Shown: positions 10,236 to 21,753, counted from the stretch's first letter. The stretch: DNA of 64,000 nucleotides from Bombyx mori (GCF_030269925.1 NC_085120.1:11249501-11313500); one strand, 5' to 3'. Notes: a model not told the origin generated them from the letters alone. Numbers and translations are program-made.

Positions 10236-10369
10236 ATATGACTCATTATTATTTCCGACATTTCAAATGAATATCTCAAGAGTTAGTTAGTTAGTTAGAC
10301 TAAGATACTAGTCATCGACATTAGATTGTGTCAACTAGCGCCTTCTATACATTTAACTTTATGAGTAAA

Positions 10370-10753
10370 CTAGCCGTACTCACCCACTTCGCTGGGCATT
10401 TAGAATTAACATTATTATTTATTATCATTAAGGAGTCCAACACTCATATAAATATTAGCCTATTTATTTATTTATTTATTTATATTTTATGAACAAAACA
10501 AAACTTGTACACAGGCGGACTTAATGCCATGGGCATTCTCTTCCAGTCGACCATAGGGTGGTGCAGAGATAATGCACGGGAGGTGCATTAACAAAAGAAT
10601 AACAAACAACAACAACAAAACAAATATTAGCCTGTCCATTAAGTACATGTATATTCTACATGGATACCAAGTTTCAAGTCAATCGGATGCACGGTTCAGT
10701 AGCTATAACGGAACATCCGTAAAAACCACTCTAGATTTATATATTAGTATAGA
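10370..10753 (-). mobile_element. Helitron-like non-autonomous element
   Basis: Minus strand starts TCTATACTAATATATAAATC at 10753 and ends CTAG at 10373-10370, with A and T flanks exactly as Helitrons insert. Termini and body match the copy at 15000-15458 (ttttacggatgttccgttat). A foreign patch (acttaatgccatgggcattc) lies inside. Confidence 0.75.
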
Positions 10754-12220
10754 TTATATTATGTAAATGTGGTTAGAAACATCAATTTACGAAATGATTT
10801 CGTAAAATTTTCAATTAAATCAAACAATTTAAACACCAACTAATTCTCAACGAACTATTCGTCGAGAAAACTTCAGCGAAAACGCAAAACTTCTTATTGA
10901 AGTTACCGAATTTAATCACGCTACGGAATACGGTCCGCGATTAATCTCTTTTCGCACGAAAATTAAAACACTCTTTCGCTATTGAAACCGTTCGGTGTTC
11001 AATATAACTTGATAAACGAAAGTTTGATTATCTTCCAAAGTTGATAGATTTTTTTAATGCTACGTGTGCAAATTCTTCGCCTACCTGGTATTAAGTTAGG
11101 ATGATTTTTGTAGTGCATCCACAATGCTTGGGACAGCTCACATAGATGACTTGTTTGAAACAATGCAGAAGTGCATCGTTATTGCCGTGTGTACAGCATA
11201 TACATATACTTACAGACAGCATATACTTACTGATAGACTCTTAGTCCAAAAACCTATATTTAACGATCAATCGTAACGTTAACTTGTAACAACAATTATT
11301 TGTTAGGCTTAGTTTAAATTTATTGTTTCTTGAACACGTAATTTTAAACGTAGGCGTCTCCCCGACTAATTAAGCTTTAGGTGGATAGACTGCGTAGGAT
11401 CTTGGTTTGATTGCTGTTAGAGTATCTGTTACAAGGCTAACTGCTATACAGTACCTGTATAGTTTGAAATACTCCGTAATTAGAGCGATAGCTGAGAGCA
11501 GCATTTTTCTGTGTATATCGATTTTAATTGCCTAATTTAAAACAATACATAATTACGAGCATATTGTAAGCCCGCATGTGTGGGTACCAGCGGGTATTAC
11601 TGACAATGTTTGCGGCAAAGCCGTCATGCGTGCTGATTCGAAGATTGAGACACTAGTATTAAATATTAAATAGACAATGTCTTGATGTGAAAATGTTCAG
11701 AATATGTTCAATGTTTATATCGTTATTTAAAAATACAAAATTAAATTACTGTCAAAATAATCAAATATGAATAAAGCCTAAATATTAATAATACATTATG
11801 GTCTCCTCCAGAAAGCCTTCTATAATGTATACATTATAACATGTATAACTTTAAAACAAGTTATTGTGTGCTCGAATACAGAGATACGCGTTCGCGTGTG
11901 AGCGAAGATTATTTGTGTTCAATTAAATTGGATGCTACATAATTAGAACGTTGGTATCCTCTTATCAATGGGAAGTTTTAATCCTGAACCGACATCGATC
12001 TGTTGGTTCAATGTCTAAATTCAGAAGCTCCGACGTTTATAGAATGGTGGGACGTGATCGTGTTCCCGCCAAACAGATTACAGTTTTAGCGGTGCTCAAA
12101 TTGATGTAGTGGAATCACAAGTGCATGTTGTACATTCGCAGTGATTAGGTAAACTCCGGACGCACGACGGATGACAGTCTACGCAGTAATTTTTGTAATA
12201 AGCTCCGCATATTGTGGGAT
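10754..12220. other. Unassigned 1.5 kb
   Basis: Mostly AT-rich single-copy-looking sequence. At 11570-11645, cccgcatgtgtgggtaccag and ggcaaagccgtcatgcgtgc look like a far-diverged cousin of the family A 5' half in plus orientation. No gene recognised. Confidence 0.3.
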
Positions 12221-12656
12221 TTTTTTAAATTGCTTAGATGGATAGACGAGCTCACAGCCCACCTGGTGTTAAGTGGTTACTGGAGCCCATAGACATCTAC
12301 AACGTAAATGCGCCACCCACCTTGAGATATAAGTTCTAAGGTATCAGGATAGTTACAACGGCTACCCCACCCTTCAAACCGAAACGCATTACTGCTTCAC
12401 GGCCGAAATAGGCGGGGTGTTGGTACCAGTGCGGACTCACATGAGGTCCTATCACCAGTAATTACGCAAATTATATTATAGTTTTGCGGTTTTGATTTTT
12501 ATTACACGATTTTATTCCTTCACAGTGGAAGTCAATCGTGAACATTTGTTAAGCACGTATTTAATTAGAAAAATTGGTACCCGCCTGCGGGATTTGAACA
12601 CCGTTGCATCGCTTGATACGAATAAACCGGACGTCTTATCCTTTAAGCCACGACGA
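12221..12656 (-). mobile_element. Full-length tRNA-headed SINE carrying the family A tail
   Basis: Minus strand: head cgtcgtggcttaaaggataa (A-box-like) and ggtgttcaaatcccgcaggc (B-box-like), middle block aacaaatgttcacgattgac, then the family A module from 12458 down to its T run at 12221-12227. This copy and that at 49.2 kb show the full element is about 440 bp and that isolated A copies are its 3' module or the LINE tail it borrowed. Confidence 0.75.
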
Positions 12657-12820
12657 TCTGTATGTATATATCTGTTTTAAAGTCTTCTAATTTTCGCGTT
12701 AGAAAGAGGCAAAGGAACTTGCTGGATTGTTCTCGAGGTAATTTTGGAAACTAGCTTGTTTAGATCGACGCGCTCTTACAACTGGCGCGCATGTTTTACG
12801 GCAGATATCGGCAGAATGGC

Positions 12821-12933
12821 TTTTTTTTATTGCCCTTGTAGGCAGACGAGCATACGGCCCACCTGATGGTGAGTGGTTACCGTCGCCCATGGACTTCAGC
12901 AATGCCAGGGGCAGAGCCAAGCCGCTGCCTACC
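12821..12933 (-). mobile_element. Family B LINE tail
   Basis: Minus-oriented T8 run, attgcccttgtaggcagacg, through to gccaagccgctgcctacc. Truncated to the 3' 110 bases. Confidence 0.85.
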
Positions 12934-12973
12934 GAAAATGGTGGCACCCACCCGTGCCAGGTTACAACACCCC

Positions 12974-13110
12974 TTTTTTTTTATTGCTTAGATGTTTGGA
13001 CGATCTCACAGCCCACCTGGTGTTAAGTGGTTACTGGAGCCCATAGACATCTACAGCGTAAATGCGCTACCCACCTTGAGCTATAAGTTCTAAGGTCTCA
13101 AGTATAGTTA
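12974..13110 (-). mobile_element. Family A 3' half
   Basis: Minus orientation, truncated exactly at ...aagtatagttac, the same position where the copies at 850-990 and 45.2 kb break. The R1-like LINE tail follows. Confidence 0.8.
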
Positions 13111-13121
13111 CGCCCTATCCC

Positions 13122-14616
13122 TTTTTTTTTTTTTTTTAACGCTGGGGAATCCATTTACGGATACCCGGTCGAGGGGGGTAACGAACCGGGTTATGTCGGA
13201 CTCCGGCGCCTCCTGAGAGGAAGAAGGGGAGAAGAGAAGGGCCGAGGTCCTTCACCTCCCCCAATTTCTCACAGGAGACTACGCCTTGAAAAAGGCGCGC
13301 GAAGCACTTGCCCCGCAGAACGACTACCGACTAAACCCCATCGAGCTCCACCACACCGACTACACGAAACTTACGGTACCGCGATGCGCGCCGAAAGTCT
13401 CGCCTTAGGCGGTACCCGTACCAATGTTAAGACGGGATTTCATCCCCGGGAAAATCCCGTAGAACCTCGTCTCGGGCGACACACCGTGAGCGGCGCACAG
13501 AAGCCACCTTGCACCGCTTCACCACCGGACCAACAGTCGAGTGCCGGGAGCCCCCGCACCCGGCACTCGATAGTCCCTACGAGGGCTGAGCGGCGGCCTC
13601 TCGCACGCGCCGTCCACCCCGCCTTCTGCGCTGAGGAGCCGAAGAGGGATCCCATTCTCTTTCGCGCTCCTCAGCCTCACGAAGCGCCATGACCAAGTCA
13701 CAGAACCCAGCCATGGCCTCCCACGAACTCCGGTCCTCTACCATACGGGCGACGATAGCCCTCAAAGAGAGGTCCTGCCCCAACACCGCGACGAGGTTTC
13801 GCCGCGGGTGCTCCCACCGTGGGCACGCTTCTAGCGCGTGCTGAGCGTCATCGTTCGGGTGCCCGCACTGGTGGCAGCCCGGATGTGGCTCCCTTCTGCA
13901 GACTCTCCACAGATACCTCCCAAAGCATCCATGCCCCGAAAGGACCTGGGTGAGGCGAAAGGAGAGCTCACCATGTCGCCGGTCCGACCATGCCTCCAGC
14001 ACAGGCACCAGTGCCTCGAGCGTGCGCTGACGAGTGGCCGAAGTTCGGCCGAGCTCCTCCAACAAGCGCTCTCTCCATTTGGCATACGCCAGACCACGCG
14101 CAGCATGCCTCCATCGATCGACAACCGACGGGCCGGGTGTCTGTTCCCGAGTCGAGGACTGTCTTCTTCGTCGGTATGTCGCGGCCAAGATTTCGGCCTC
14201 GAGGTCCCACGGTAAGGATCCGGCGAGGGCACAGGCCACATCCTGAGAGATGGTACGGTACCCCCTGATGACCCTCACCGCGAGCGCCCGCTGAACTCTG
14301 AGCAGCAGAGCCGCGTTTCGCGCGGTAAGTGCGGGCGACCACACGGGAGCACCGTACAGGGCCATACTACGCACCACCCCCAGGTACAGTCGCCGGATAC
14401 CGGCGCTGCATCCACCGGTGTTGGGAAGAAGACGGGTCAGCGCACCCGCCGTCCCCATCAGCCTTGGAACCAGCATTTTGAAATGGTGGTCGAATCTCCA
14501 TTTGCTGTCCAACACAAGGCCCAAATACTTGAGCTTTGGCTGGACAGCAATGGTGACACCACCGACTACGAGATTCGCGCCTCGAGGCGGCCCCTCCCGA
14601 GCCGAGTGGAAGCACA
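13122..14616 (-). mobile_element. R1-like LINE, 5'-truncated
   Basis: T tract at the left (poly(A) on the minus strand), about 450 bp of 3' UTR, then the C-terminal third of the reverse transcriptase ORF. The 12-13 bp acgccctatccc(t) at 13110-13122 and 14617-14629 is the target duplication, so the insertion ends are known. It sits outside ribosomal DNA. Confidence 0.85.
13577..14616 (-). pseudogene. R1-clade LINE ORF2, C-terminal part
   Basis: About 346 codons open on the minus strand with no start of its own, cut at the element's truncated 5' end. KLKYLGLVLDSKWRFDHHF is the region after the reverse transcriptase palm; VVRSMALYGAPVW and RVIRGYRTIS follow. The C-terminal zinc knuckle is visible as CHQCG...DDAQHALEAC (C-x2-C-x7-H-x4-C), typical of R1/TRAS/SART-type elements. 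No internal stops. The shadow frames on both strands are not genes. Confidence 0.85.
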
Positions 14617-14999
14617 ACGCCCTATCCCTAGCAAAGGTAATTGAAGACTTTTCCCAAATATAACCAGAAGAGTATGTATTCGTGCTCCCAAAGACAAGAG
14701 CACGTGATGGTACAAGTTAAATACCATTTTCACTCGTACGCAAGAATCGCTGTCGGGTTAAGCTTTCTAATTTAAGTTAGTTTTCGTTAAGAAAACAAAA
14801 TCCGCTGTTGGGAGTGGAACTTGACGAACTGATGCTCGGAGATTGGTGTCTGCAAGTGATAAGCGGTAGAGACAAAGCCGCATTAATCTTGCAGAGAAAA
14901 TCTACATTAATTTCGTAAATATACTGATTCAGTTTTTTTCTTTCATTCTGGTCAATGTTTAATTATACACTATTGTAAATATTGTTATTTATCTTGTAA
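14617..14999. other. Unassigned spacer
   Basis: No recognisable gene or repeat. Confidence 0.3.
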
Positions 15000-15458
15000 T
15001 CTATACTAATATATAAATCTATAGTGGTTTTTACGGATGTTCCGTTATAACTACTGAACCCTGCATCCTATTGACTTGAAACTTGTAGAAAACACATGTA
15101 ATTAATAGATAGGCTAATATTTATATGAGTGTTGGACTCCAGTTGCGGGGGCGTTAATGATGAGAATCTTTGTTGGGGTGAGAGATAATAATGTTAATTT
15201 TAAATTGGTCTGAGTACTCGGGTATTACTGTCCTTGTTGTCTTTCTTTTGTTTTTAATTTTTTATTATTATTAATAGTATTGTTAAATCTCTATTAATAT
15301 ATTAATGTAATGCATGCTGTGATTGCCTCTAATTAGAGTTGCAGTTATCAATTGCTCTATACATGTCAATATTATTTTATGTCTTACTGTAAACCCTGTC
15401 GGTAATCCTTAAATAAATAAATAAATAAATGCCCAACGAAGCGGACGGGTACAGCTAG
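15000..15458 (+). mobile_element. Helitron-like non-autonomous element
   Basis: Starts TCTATACTAATATATAAATC after A14999, ends gacgggtacagCTAG before T15459: exact Helitron termini and A/T target. 459 bp, AT-rich body with no ORF, same family as 10370-10753. Confidence 0.8.
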
Positions 15459-15862
15459 TATGTATTTTTTACTATATGTAATGTTTACTGTATGCACTAG
15501 GTTTGTGTTTCTAATTTTTCTTTCCTTCTGCGGGCCTACTGGAAGAGATTTCAATATGAAATAAGTAGAGCCCTTGTACTCTGTATCCTTATTGTCGTGT
15601 TTCTTCTAACAGCTTGTGTACAAGATATATTAAATAAATAAATAAACTAAATATACACAATATGCTTTTGGAACCAACGAAACACGAGTCAATATGTTTC
15701 ACGCAGCACCCGAAATACGCATGTACATTGATTGAATGTATTTCAGTACAAAGATAAATACATACAAATATACATATAAATAAAATATACATATACGTAT
15801 AAAATACATATAAATACATACAAATTAATTTTAGATGATGCGTTGAAATGCCATTGATTTTA

Positions 15863-16108
15863 CTGATGGTAGGACCTCTTGTGAGTCCGCGCGTAGGTAC
15901 CACCACCCCGCCTATTTCTGCCGTAAAGCAGTAATGCGTTTCGGTTTGAAGGGTGGGGCAGCCGTTGTAACTATACTTGAGACCTTAGAACTTATATCTC
16001 AAGGTGGGTGGCGCATTTACGTTGTAGATGTCTATGGGCTCCAGTAACCATTTAACACCAGGTGGGCTGTGAGCTTGTCCACCTATCTAAGCAGTAAATA
16101 AAAAAAAA
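15863..16108 (+). mobile_element. Family A copy
   Basis: Plus orientation from ctgatggtaggacctc to ctaagcagtaaat plus A9. Full-length 3' module. Confidence 0.85.
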
Positions 16109-16550
16109 TACGGTACTGGATTTAAAATTGTGATATTTTTATCGATAGAAAGATAGTGGATAGAGAGAAAAGATACGCGATGAGAAGTGGACATTTCAGA
16201 TCAACAGCGCCAACAGCCTGTCGCGAAGTAATCTCCTTACTATCAAATAAAGGGTAAGCTCGTTTGTAAGCATTAGCATTATCATATCGAGGAATGTAAG
16301 GTCTTTTAGTATAAGCGACATTTTTCTTTGTAATTAAAGGTCCGTTTAATTTGGTATCGGCATCAACAAATCGATGTTTTTAATTGAACTTCAACTAAGC
16401 TTACTCGATTTAAATAACTACAGAAGTTTTCTTTGTTATGATAGTTATTTCAAATTTTAAATTATAAATGTTTCTCCTATTGCAAGAATGTCGTTTAAAC
16501 CTTTCACCCCTCGATGTGATCATGTATCATTAAGTTACCGCAGCGTGATT
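16109..16550. other. Unassigned spacer
   Basis: AT-rich; nothing recognised. Confidence 0.3.
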
Positions 16551-16652
16551 TTTTTTTTATTGCCCTTGTATGCGGACGAGCATTCGGCCCACCTGATGGT
16601 CAGTGGACTTCAACAATGCCAGGGACAGAGCCAAGCCGCTGCCTACCGCTAA
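16551..16652 (-). mobile_element. Family B LINE tail
   Basis: Minus orientation T run, attgcccttgtatgcggacg ... gccaagccgctgcctacc, with a small internal deletion (ggttaccgtcgccc lost). Confidence 0.8.
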
Positions 16653-17055
16653 AATGTAATTTCGGATGAAAATAAAAATCGCTGAATTTTATGAATTGAA
16701 CCAAACACACGCCTGCCTACTCGCCGACTGCGAACTCACTTATTTTAACTTAACTCCGAGTTTAGGTACTTTTCCGACGGTTCAGTTTTGAGTCGGCCCG
16801 CTCCTTAATGAAGATTCGATGTTTCGCGACGTAAAATTAATTAAATTGCACATCTGTTCAAATTTTATACTCAATTAAGCTTGTTTCTGTTAAAGAAGGA
16901 TTGTAAAAAAAATTGTCTGAGATAAATCAATGTATAGTCGCATCGCATTACTAATTACTACATCGGACGTCTTATCTATAAGGCTACGACAACTTGCACA
17001 AGTAGGTAAATAAAAAATTAGTAACGATAAAAATAATTAGAACTAAGACTGTTGG
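16653..17055. other. Unassigned spacer
   Basis: Nothing recognised. Confidence 0.3.
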
Positions 17056-17258
17056 AACTTTTTTTATTTTTCCTTACCTAAGCTGATAGCCTTGAGAGGT
17101 TATTTCAGCGTAACCTTAACTAGTAGGTGAGCTCACGGGACTCAAACCGGAGTGATGCTAACACTGACCCTAGCAAGAGCAGTGCTTTGCAGAATCTACC
17201 ACCGGATCGGAAACGCGACCCACTGAGAAGATCCGGCGAGAAACTCAGTGGGCTCTGT
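17056..17258 (-). mobile_element. Family H (Bm1-like) SINE
   Basis: Minus orientation: T run, ccttacctaagctgatagcc, gtgagctcacgggactcaaa, ccctagcaagagcagtgctt, cagaatctaccaccggatcg, gagaagatccggcgagaaac. Near complete apart from the 5' leader. Confidence 0.8.
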
Positions 17259-17344
17259 AGGAACACGTAAGCGCATGCGCATGCCATTATTGCATTACGC
17301 TACGCCAGTTGCCCGGCGCCTGTCTCTACGTAAACACATGTACC

Positions 17345-17425
17345 ATCGGATTTACGGTTTATTTATTATTACGATTTATTTATCATTACGATCATTTATT
17401 TATTATTACGATTTATCTCACATAC
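17345..17425. repeat. Short tandem repeat (tttatttattattacga)n
   Basis: Four imperfect units of about 17-20 bp (atttatttattattacg, atttatttatcattacg and so on) abut the 5' end of the LINE fragment. They may be a duplicated target or slippage product. Confidence 0.5.
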
Positions 17426-18199
17426 AGTGCCCACCTGAACAACGTCGCAGCGAAACTGAGAACCAGGAACAATATCCTACTAAGGCTGATAGGGACAACG
17501 TGGGGAGCCTCAGCCAACTGCCTGAGGACATCCGCCCTGGCCCTGGTATTTACGACGGAAGAATACTGCGCCCCTGCATGGTTAAACAGCTCCCACACTA
17601 CTGTAGTCGATACGCAACTAAACCACACCATGCGCCTAATCACGGGGTGCTTAAAACCAATCCCTCTGCACTGGCTTCTGGCTCTGAGCAGCATTGCCCC
17701 ACCCCACCTTCGCCGCACCCACTACCTATACGCAGAGATAGAAAAGGTGCTTAGACGACCCGAGCTGCCTATCAACAGAGCCCTAGCCAACTTCAAACCG
17801 ACGAGATTGAAGTCACGAAACCCACCGATACTACAGGCACACCAACCACACTCCAATTGGAACACAAACGAGGCCTGGGTTAAAGAATGGTCAGCCAGAT
17901 GTATCCCACCTGAACTGTTCGAGCTGAATCCACACTCCCGCCCACCTGGTTTCAAAGAAAAACGCCCAATCTGGTGCATGCTTAACCACCTGAGAACGGG
18001 AGTTGGTCACTGTAACCAACTGCGGAAGAGATGGGGCTGGACGGAAAACGAAAGCTGTGAATGCGGATGCCCAGACCAAACTATGCGCCACATTGTTATG
18101 GAATGCTCACTAACGAAATTCGCAGGCCAAGTGGAAGATCTCAAAAATGTAACAGAAGAAGCTATCGATTATTTCATAAACTGTAAATTTAAACTATAA
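17419..18199 (+). pseudogene. Non-LTR retrotransposon ORF2, C-terminal part
   Basis: About 260 codons open on the plus strand. HLNNVAAKLRTRNNILLRL, TEEYCAPAWLNSSHT, DTQLNHTMRLITGCL and LSSIAPPHLRR are the post-palm region of a reverse transcriptase; CECGCPDQTMRHIVMEC is a C-terminal zinc-knuckle-like motif. It ends at TAA 18197-18199. The N-terminal part of the open frame (repeat-coded LLLRFIYHYD) is not element sequence. The clade was not decided (I/Jockey-like). 5' truncated, otherwise undamaged. Confidence 0.75.
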
Positions 18200-18543
18200 C
18201 CACCCAGTGTAAACGAATGCCATACGATAAATAATTAAATAATTTATTTCTTTCTTATAGACGTCACAATCGGTAACAACATCTACAAAAGTGACACAAA
18301 TAAGACCGTATTTATTGTCATCAATAGAAAAACATAATATCGAATAAACCAGAAATATTAAAATACGGTATAAGGAAAAGCCCAAAACAAAGACTGGTAA
18401 TTCTTCTAGCTTCCATTCTTCATATTGCACGTAAAATTCGCACTCTAGTACCTTATGGCTTACGGTTTTGTGCCCTATAAACCTGTCCGCTGCTGCAAGG
18501 AGTTTAGAGTTTATTTTACTGTGTTGCGGCAGATAATTATTGG

Positions 18544-18748
18544 TTGTCGGGTTGCAGTGTTGACCGCAGTAACCCCTTATCTGGCCCAAGTTCTGACCTT
18601 GGGGGGGTCGGACGCTTGGGCGAAAGTGCAGGGGAGCTATTCAGTAGGTAGGGCTCTAAATACTATTCTTGGCCCGCGGTCCACTCAGCCCAAGGATCTT
18701 TCAGGATATTCGGGCCCCCGGTCAATAAAAAAAAGAAAAAAAAACAGG
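18544..18748 (+). mobile_element. Short retroposon 3' end (uncertain)
   Basis: GC-richer block ending ggtcaataaaaaaaagaaaa. aattattggt occurs just before (18534-18543) and just after (about 18749-18758), a possible target duplication. No coding motif remains. Confidence 0.35.
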
Positions 18749-18877
18749 CAATTATTGGTACTCATCGCGTGAGCCCACCGCATGTGGATTAAGAAACCGA
18801 TTCAAACAGTATTCTACTCTTAACATAATAATGTTCCCTCTAATTCATTTAATTTGAACAGCACTAACAATACCATA

Positions 18878-19572
18878 TTTTTTTTGGTCAGGAGGAAATC
18901 GCCGGACTTCCGCCCTCCACTGGGGACGGCGGGCGGAGCATGTTGGAGTCAAACTGACTAAAACCTCCTGTCGCTCAACAACCAACGTCCAAACCTCAGA
19001 TGAGACAGAACTCATGAAAAGGCAAAGGGGGGAAAGTGAAGTCGTCGGCGCCACGACCACCAGCCCTCTCAGTCGGCAGGCTATCCGGAGCCCGTCTAGA
19101 TGGCGTCAGTTAGAGTAACTAATCCTACGGAATACCCCGCTGGGTCAGAACCAGCGTGGGTCGAGGATAGCCGGCCTTCCATCACCCGGATGCTTTTGCG
19201 TAAAACGCGTGCAGAGCAGCTTGCACGTCGTCTTCTTAGGTCCCCCTCGCCGGTCCGCAGACCGACATGTGAGGGGGACCCGAAACACTTAGATGGCTAG
19301 GGCTTGGGCGAGATCCGCGTCCCTGGTCCCCGCTCGACGGCGGCGGGCCTGCGCGTCTCTAACGCGCCCCGCCGCCTCCTTCTGCGAGAAGGTGCACTCG
19401 CAGAAGTCGAGCATCGCCTTCCACGACTCGTCGTCGCCGAGCATCGATGCCACAACACTCGGCAACGACAAGTCGTTTCCTATTTTTGCGACGAGGACAC
19501 GGTGCCACCCCTCCCATGCGGGGCAGGCGACGAGCGTATGCTCTGCCGTGTCCAAGTCGCAATCACAATGGT
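18878..19572 (-). mobile_element. R1-like LINE, 5'-truncated, with 15 bp target duplication
   Basis: actaacaataccata is at 18863-18877 and again at 19573-19587, flanking exactly an element that begins with T8 (poly(A) on the minus strand). About 410 bp of 3' UTR precede the coding end. The UTR block cctcctgtcgctcaacaacc / gacagaactcatgaaaaggc recurs at 54.6 kb. Confidence 0.92.
19289..19572 (-). pseudogene. R1-like LINE ORF2, last 95 codons
   Basis: Minus strand CDCDLDTAEHTLVACPAWEGW shows the C-terminal zinc knuckle (C-x-C-x7-H-x4-C), then SLPSVVASMLGDDESWKAML and a basic end (ARRRRAGTRD). Related to but distinct from the 13.1-14.6 kb copy. Open to the truncation point. Confidence 0.8.
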
Positions 19573-19587
19573 ACTAACAATACCATA

Positions 19588-20112
19588 CGTTATAACGTAA
19601 TTACGTTGGATATAACGTTACCGATCCTTCTCGTTTCATTATGTAACTCCAGTTTTTATTACGAAGCGGTAAAATCGAATATATAGTAAGCCCGTAAAAC
19701 GTTAGTCGTAAATACTTGAATTTCATAAATCGTATAAACGAAATTACCCGTTTCTCTGTTTGCAGAAGAGAATTGTTTTTATATATTAAGTTGTTTGTTG
19801 TTTTTTGTTTTTGTTGGTTAAAGAGATTGTTACTTTATTTGTGTGAGTTTGAGTCTGTTTTTCTTTGGTGCAGACGTTGATACGGATTTGTTAAGTTGTC
19901 CACATATTAATCATGAGCGTCGCTAGTCTGCCGCTGAGGAGGACATGTTTCCAGGAAAGACGGAGACAATCTACACAAACTAGTGAATATTGATAAAGAG
20001 GAAGGAAAAAGATCGCTGAGACAAAGCCTCTGGTCTGACCAGGTCCTCACCACGCTCGATTTTACCGCTAACGATGCTCTCATAGCTAGTCTGCCGCTGA
20101 GGACTGACTTTT
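19588..20112. other. Spacer with a 19 bp direct repeat
   Basis: gctagtctgccgctgagga is present at 19922-19940 and 20085-20103, 163 bp apart. Nothing recognisable lies between. Confidence 0.5.
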
Positions 20113-20113
20113 A

Positions 20114-20355
20114 CTGGTGGGAGGACCTCTTGTGAGTCCGCACGGGTAGGTACCACCACCCCGCCTATTTCTGCCGTGAAGTAGTAATGCGTTTCGGTTT
20201 GAAGGTGGGGCAGCCGTTGTAACTATACTTGAGATCTTAGAACTTATATCTCAAGGTGGGTGGCGCATTTACGTTATAGATGTCTATGGGCTCCAGTAAC
20301 CACTTAACACCAGGTGGGCTGTGGGCTCGTCCACCCATCTAAGTATAAAAAAAAA
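20114..20355 (+). mobile_element. Family A copy
   Basis: Plus orientation from ctggtgggaggacctc to cccatctaagtataaa plus A9. Confidence 0.85.
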
Positions 20356-20595
20356 GAGACTCGTAATGAAGGTAGCAGTGGATGGAAGATCATCCAGATG
20401 AAGCCAATAAACATGGAGTGATGTAGTGAGTATGAATATTAATGAATCAACATCGCGGTTAAATAAAAAAAATTACGCTACGATACAATTCAGATTTCGA
20501 TCTTACGCCACAAGATGGAAGGTGTCATTTTTGTTATGAAGTCCCGTGAACAACGAGTTATGGTGCTTAAAAATTCTAATCATCGTAACTAGAAA

Positions 20596-20735
20596 GAATC
20601 TTCTTCTTCTTATCAGCCCATAGACGTCCACTGCTAGACATAGGACCCCCCCAAGCCTAGCCACAAAGACCGGCCCTGCGCTGCCTGCGTCCAGCGGATC
20701 CCCGCGAACCTCAATAGATCATTGGCCTATCTAAA
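20596..20735 (-). mobile_element. RTE-like LINE 3' fragment
   Basis: ttcttcttatcagcccatag, cgtccactgctagacatagg and gcgtccagcggatccccgcg are the complement of the RTE end whose intact reading is at 23.2-23.6 kb (GEAYVQ..WT). The short TTC-rich tail replaces poly(A), as in RTE elements. Confidence 0.6.
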
Positions 20736-21368
20736 CTTCTAAGTGTGTAACAGTATAGCAGTATCTCTGCCTTCACTGAACCTTCCCGGATCTACCGATA
20801 CGAACTGTCGCTGTATCTACTAAAATAAGTTTATAATGTTTAAAAATAATTTATATAGTTTTTAAGCTACCGAACACAAGCTAGTGGTAGGTAATACATG
20901 TCACGCTTTTAAGGTTATGACGCCTAAATTAAAACTTTTGTTGTGATTCTCGTTAGATTTACACAATAAAAAAAAACCTATTAGGCAACATCCTCTCTAA
21001 CATTGTTTTAAATAAACATTATACGCGTTAAATAATTGAATCCGAAGCCCCGACCCACATTACCGCTTGACAGACTGTTGAATATTAAATACGTGTAAAC
21101 GCGCCCTAAAATCTTAGTCCCCTCCCGTGGCTGTACGATTATAATTCCGTTACCTCGGCGCTTTGCCCTTGAGAAAAAAACTTTTGAAACGTATTCTTCG
21201 AAAATGGCGTGAGAATTCAGTTACGTAATAGTTTAAGTTATATTAAACTATTAAATTGCTTTCTTGTGAAACCCAGTTAAGCCAATCGAATTAGTTATAA
21301 ACAGTTTTAGACGATTATGATTTGTATTTTGGTAAATAACCTATAAATTTCATAAACACATTCGATCA
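20736..21368. other. Unassigned spacer
   Basis: No gene or shared repeat recognised. Confidence 0.3.
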
Positions 21369-21389
21369 TTGTCGTGGATGTTTTGTACG

Positions 21390-21753
21390 AATTTAGCATA
21401 CCGCGCAATAAAAATCTTTTTCATTTTGGAACTTTCTCGAAATACCTTCGGATGGATCGCACCGCCCGCCACCGGAGTAGAGTTCATCCATACTACCTGG
21501 AGCCACTGCGGTCATCCACAGTGCGTTTCCAGAGGTCTTTTTTGCCACGTACCATCCGGCTATGGAATGAGCTCCCCTCCACGGTGTTTCCCGAGCGCTA
21601 TGACATGTCTTTCTTCAAACGAGGCTTGTGGAGAGTATTAAGCGGTAGGCAGCGGCTTGGCTCTGCCCCTGGCATTGCTGAAGTCCATGGGCGACGGTAA
21701 TCACTCACCATCAGGTGGGCCGTATGCTCGACTGCCTACAAGGGCAATAAAAA
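21390..21753 (+). mobile_element. LINE 3' end: source of family B tails
   Basis: The plus strand reads FGTFSKYLRMDRTARHRSR, YYLEPLRSSTVRFQRSFLPR and TIRLWNELPSTVFPERYDM, the classic end of a CR1/Jockey-group reverse transcriptase (WN-x-LP motif), and runs without a break into ggtaggcagcggcttggctc...gcctacaagggcaataaa. Family B copies are therefore 5'-truncated 3' ends of this LINE. The ORF passes through the start of the B unit and stops at 21700. Confidence 0.8.

Noticed and set aside
835..13121. ccctatccc next to T tracts at about 837-845 and 13113-13121 as a shared insertion signal
   Set aside because: Only two cases, one explained by the R1-like target duplication; probably coincidence.
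13831..14342. Several 90-136 codon frames on both strands
   Set aside because: Shadows of the GC-rich R1-like reverse transcriptase frame.
18194..18772. Overlapping frames of 131 and 105 codons as genes
   Set aside because: No domain or composition support; the plus-strand one runs into an A-rich retroposon tail.
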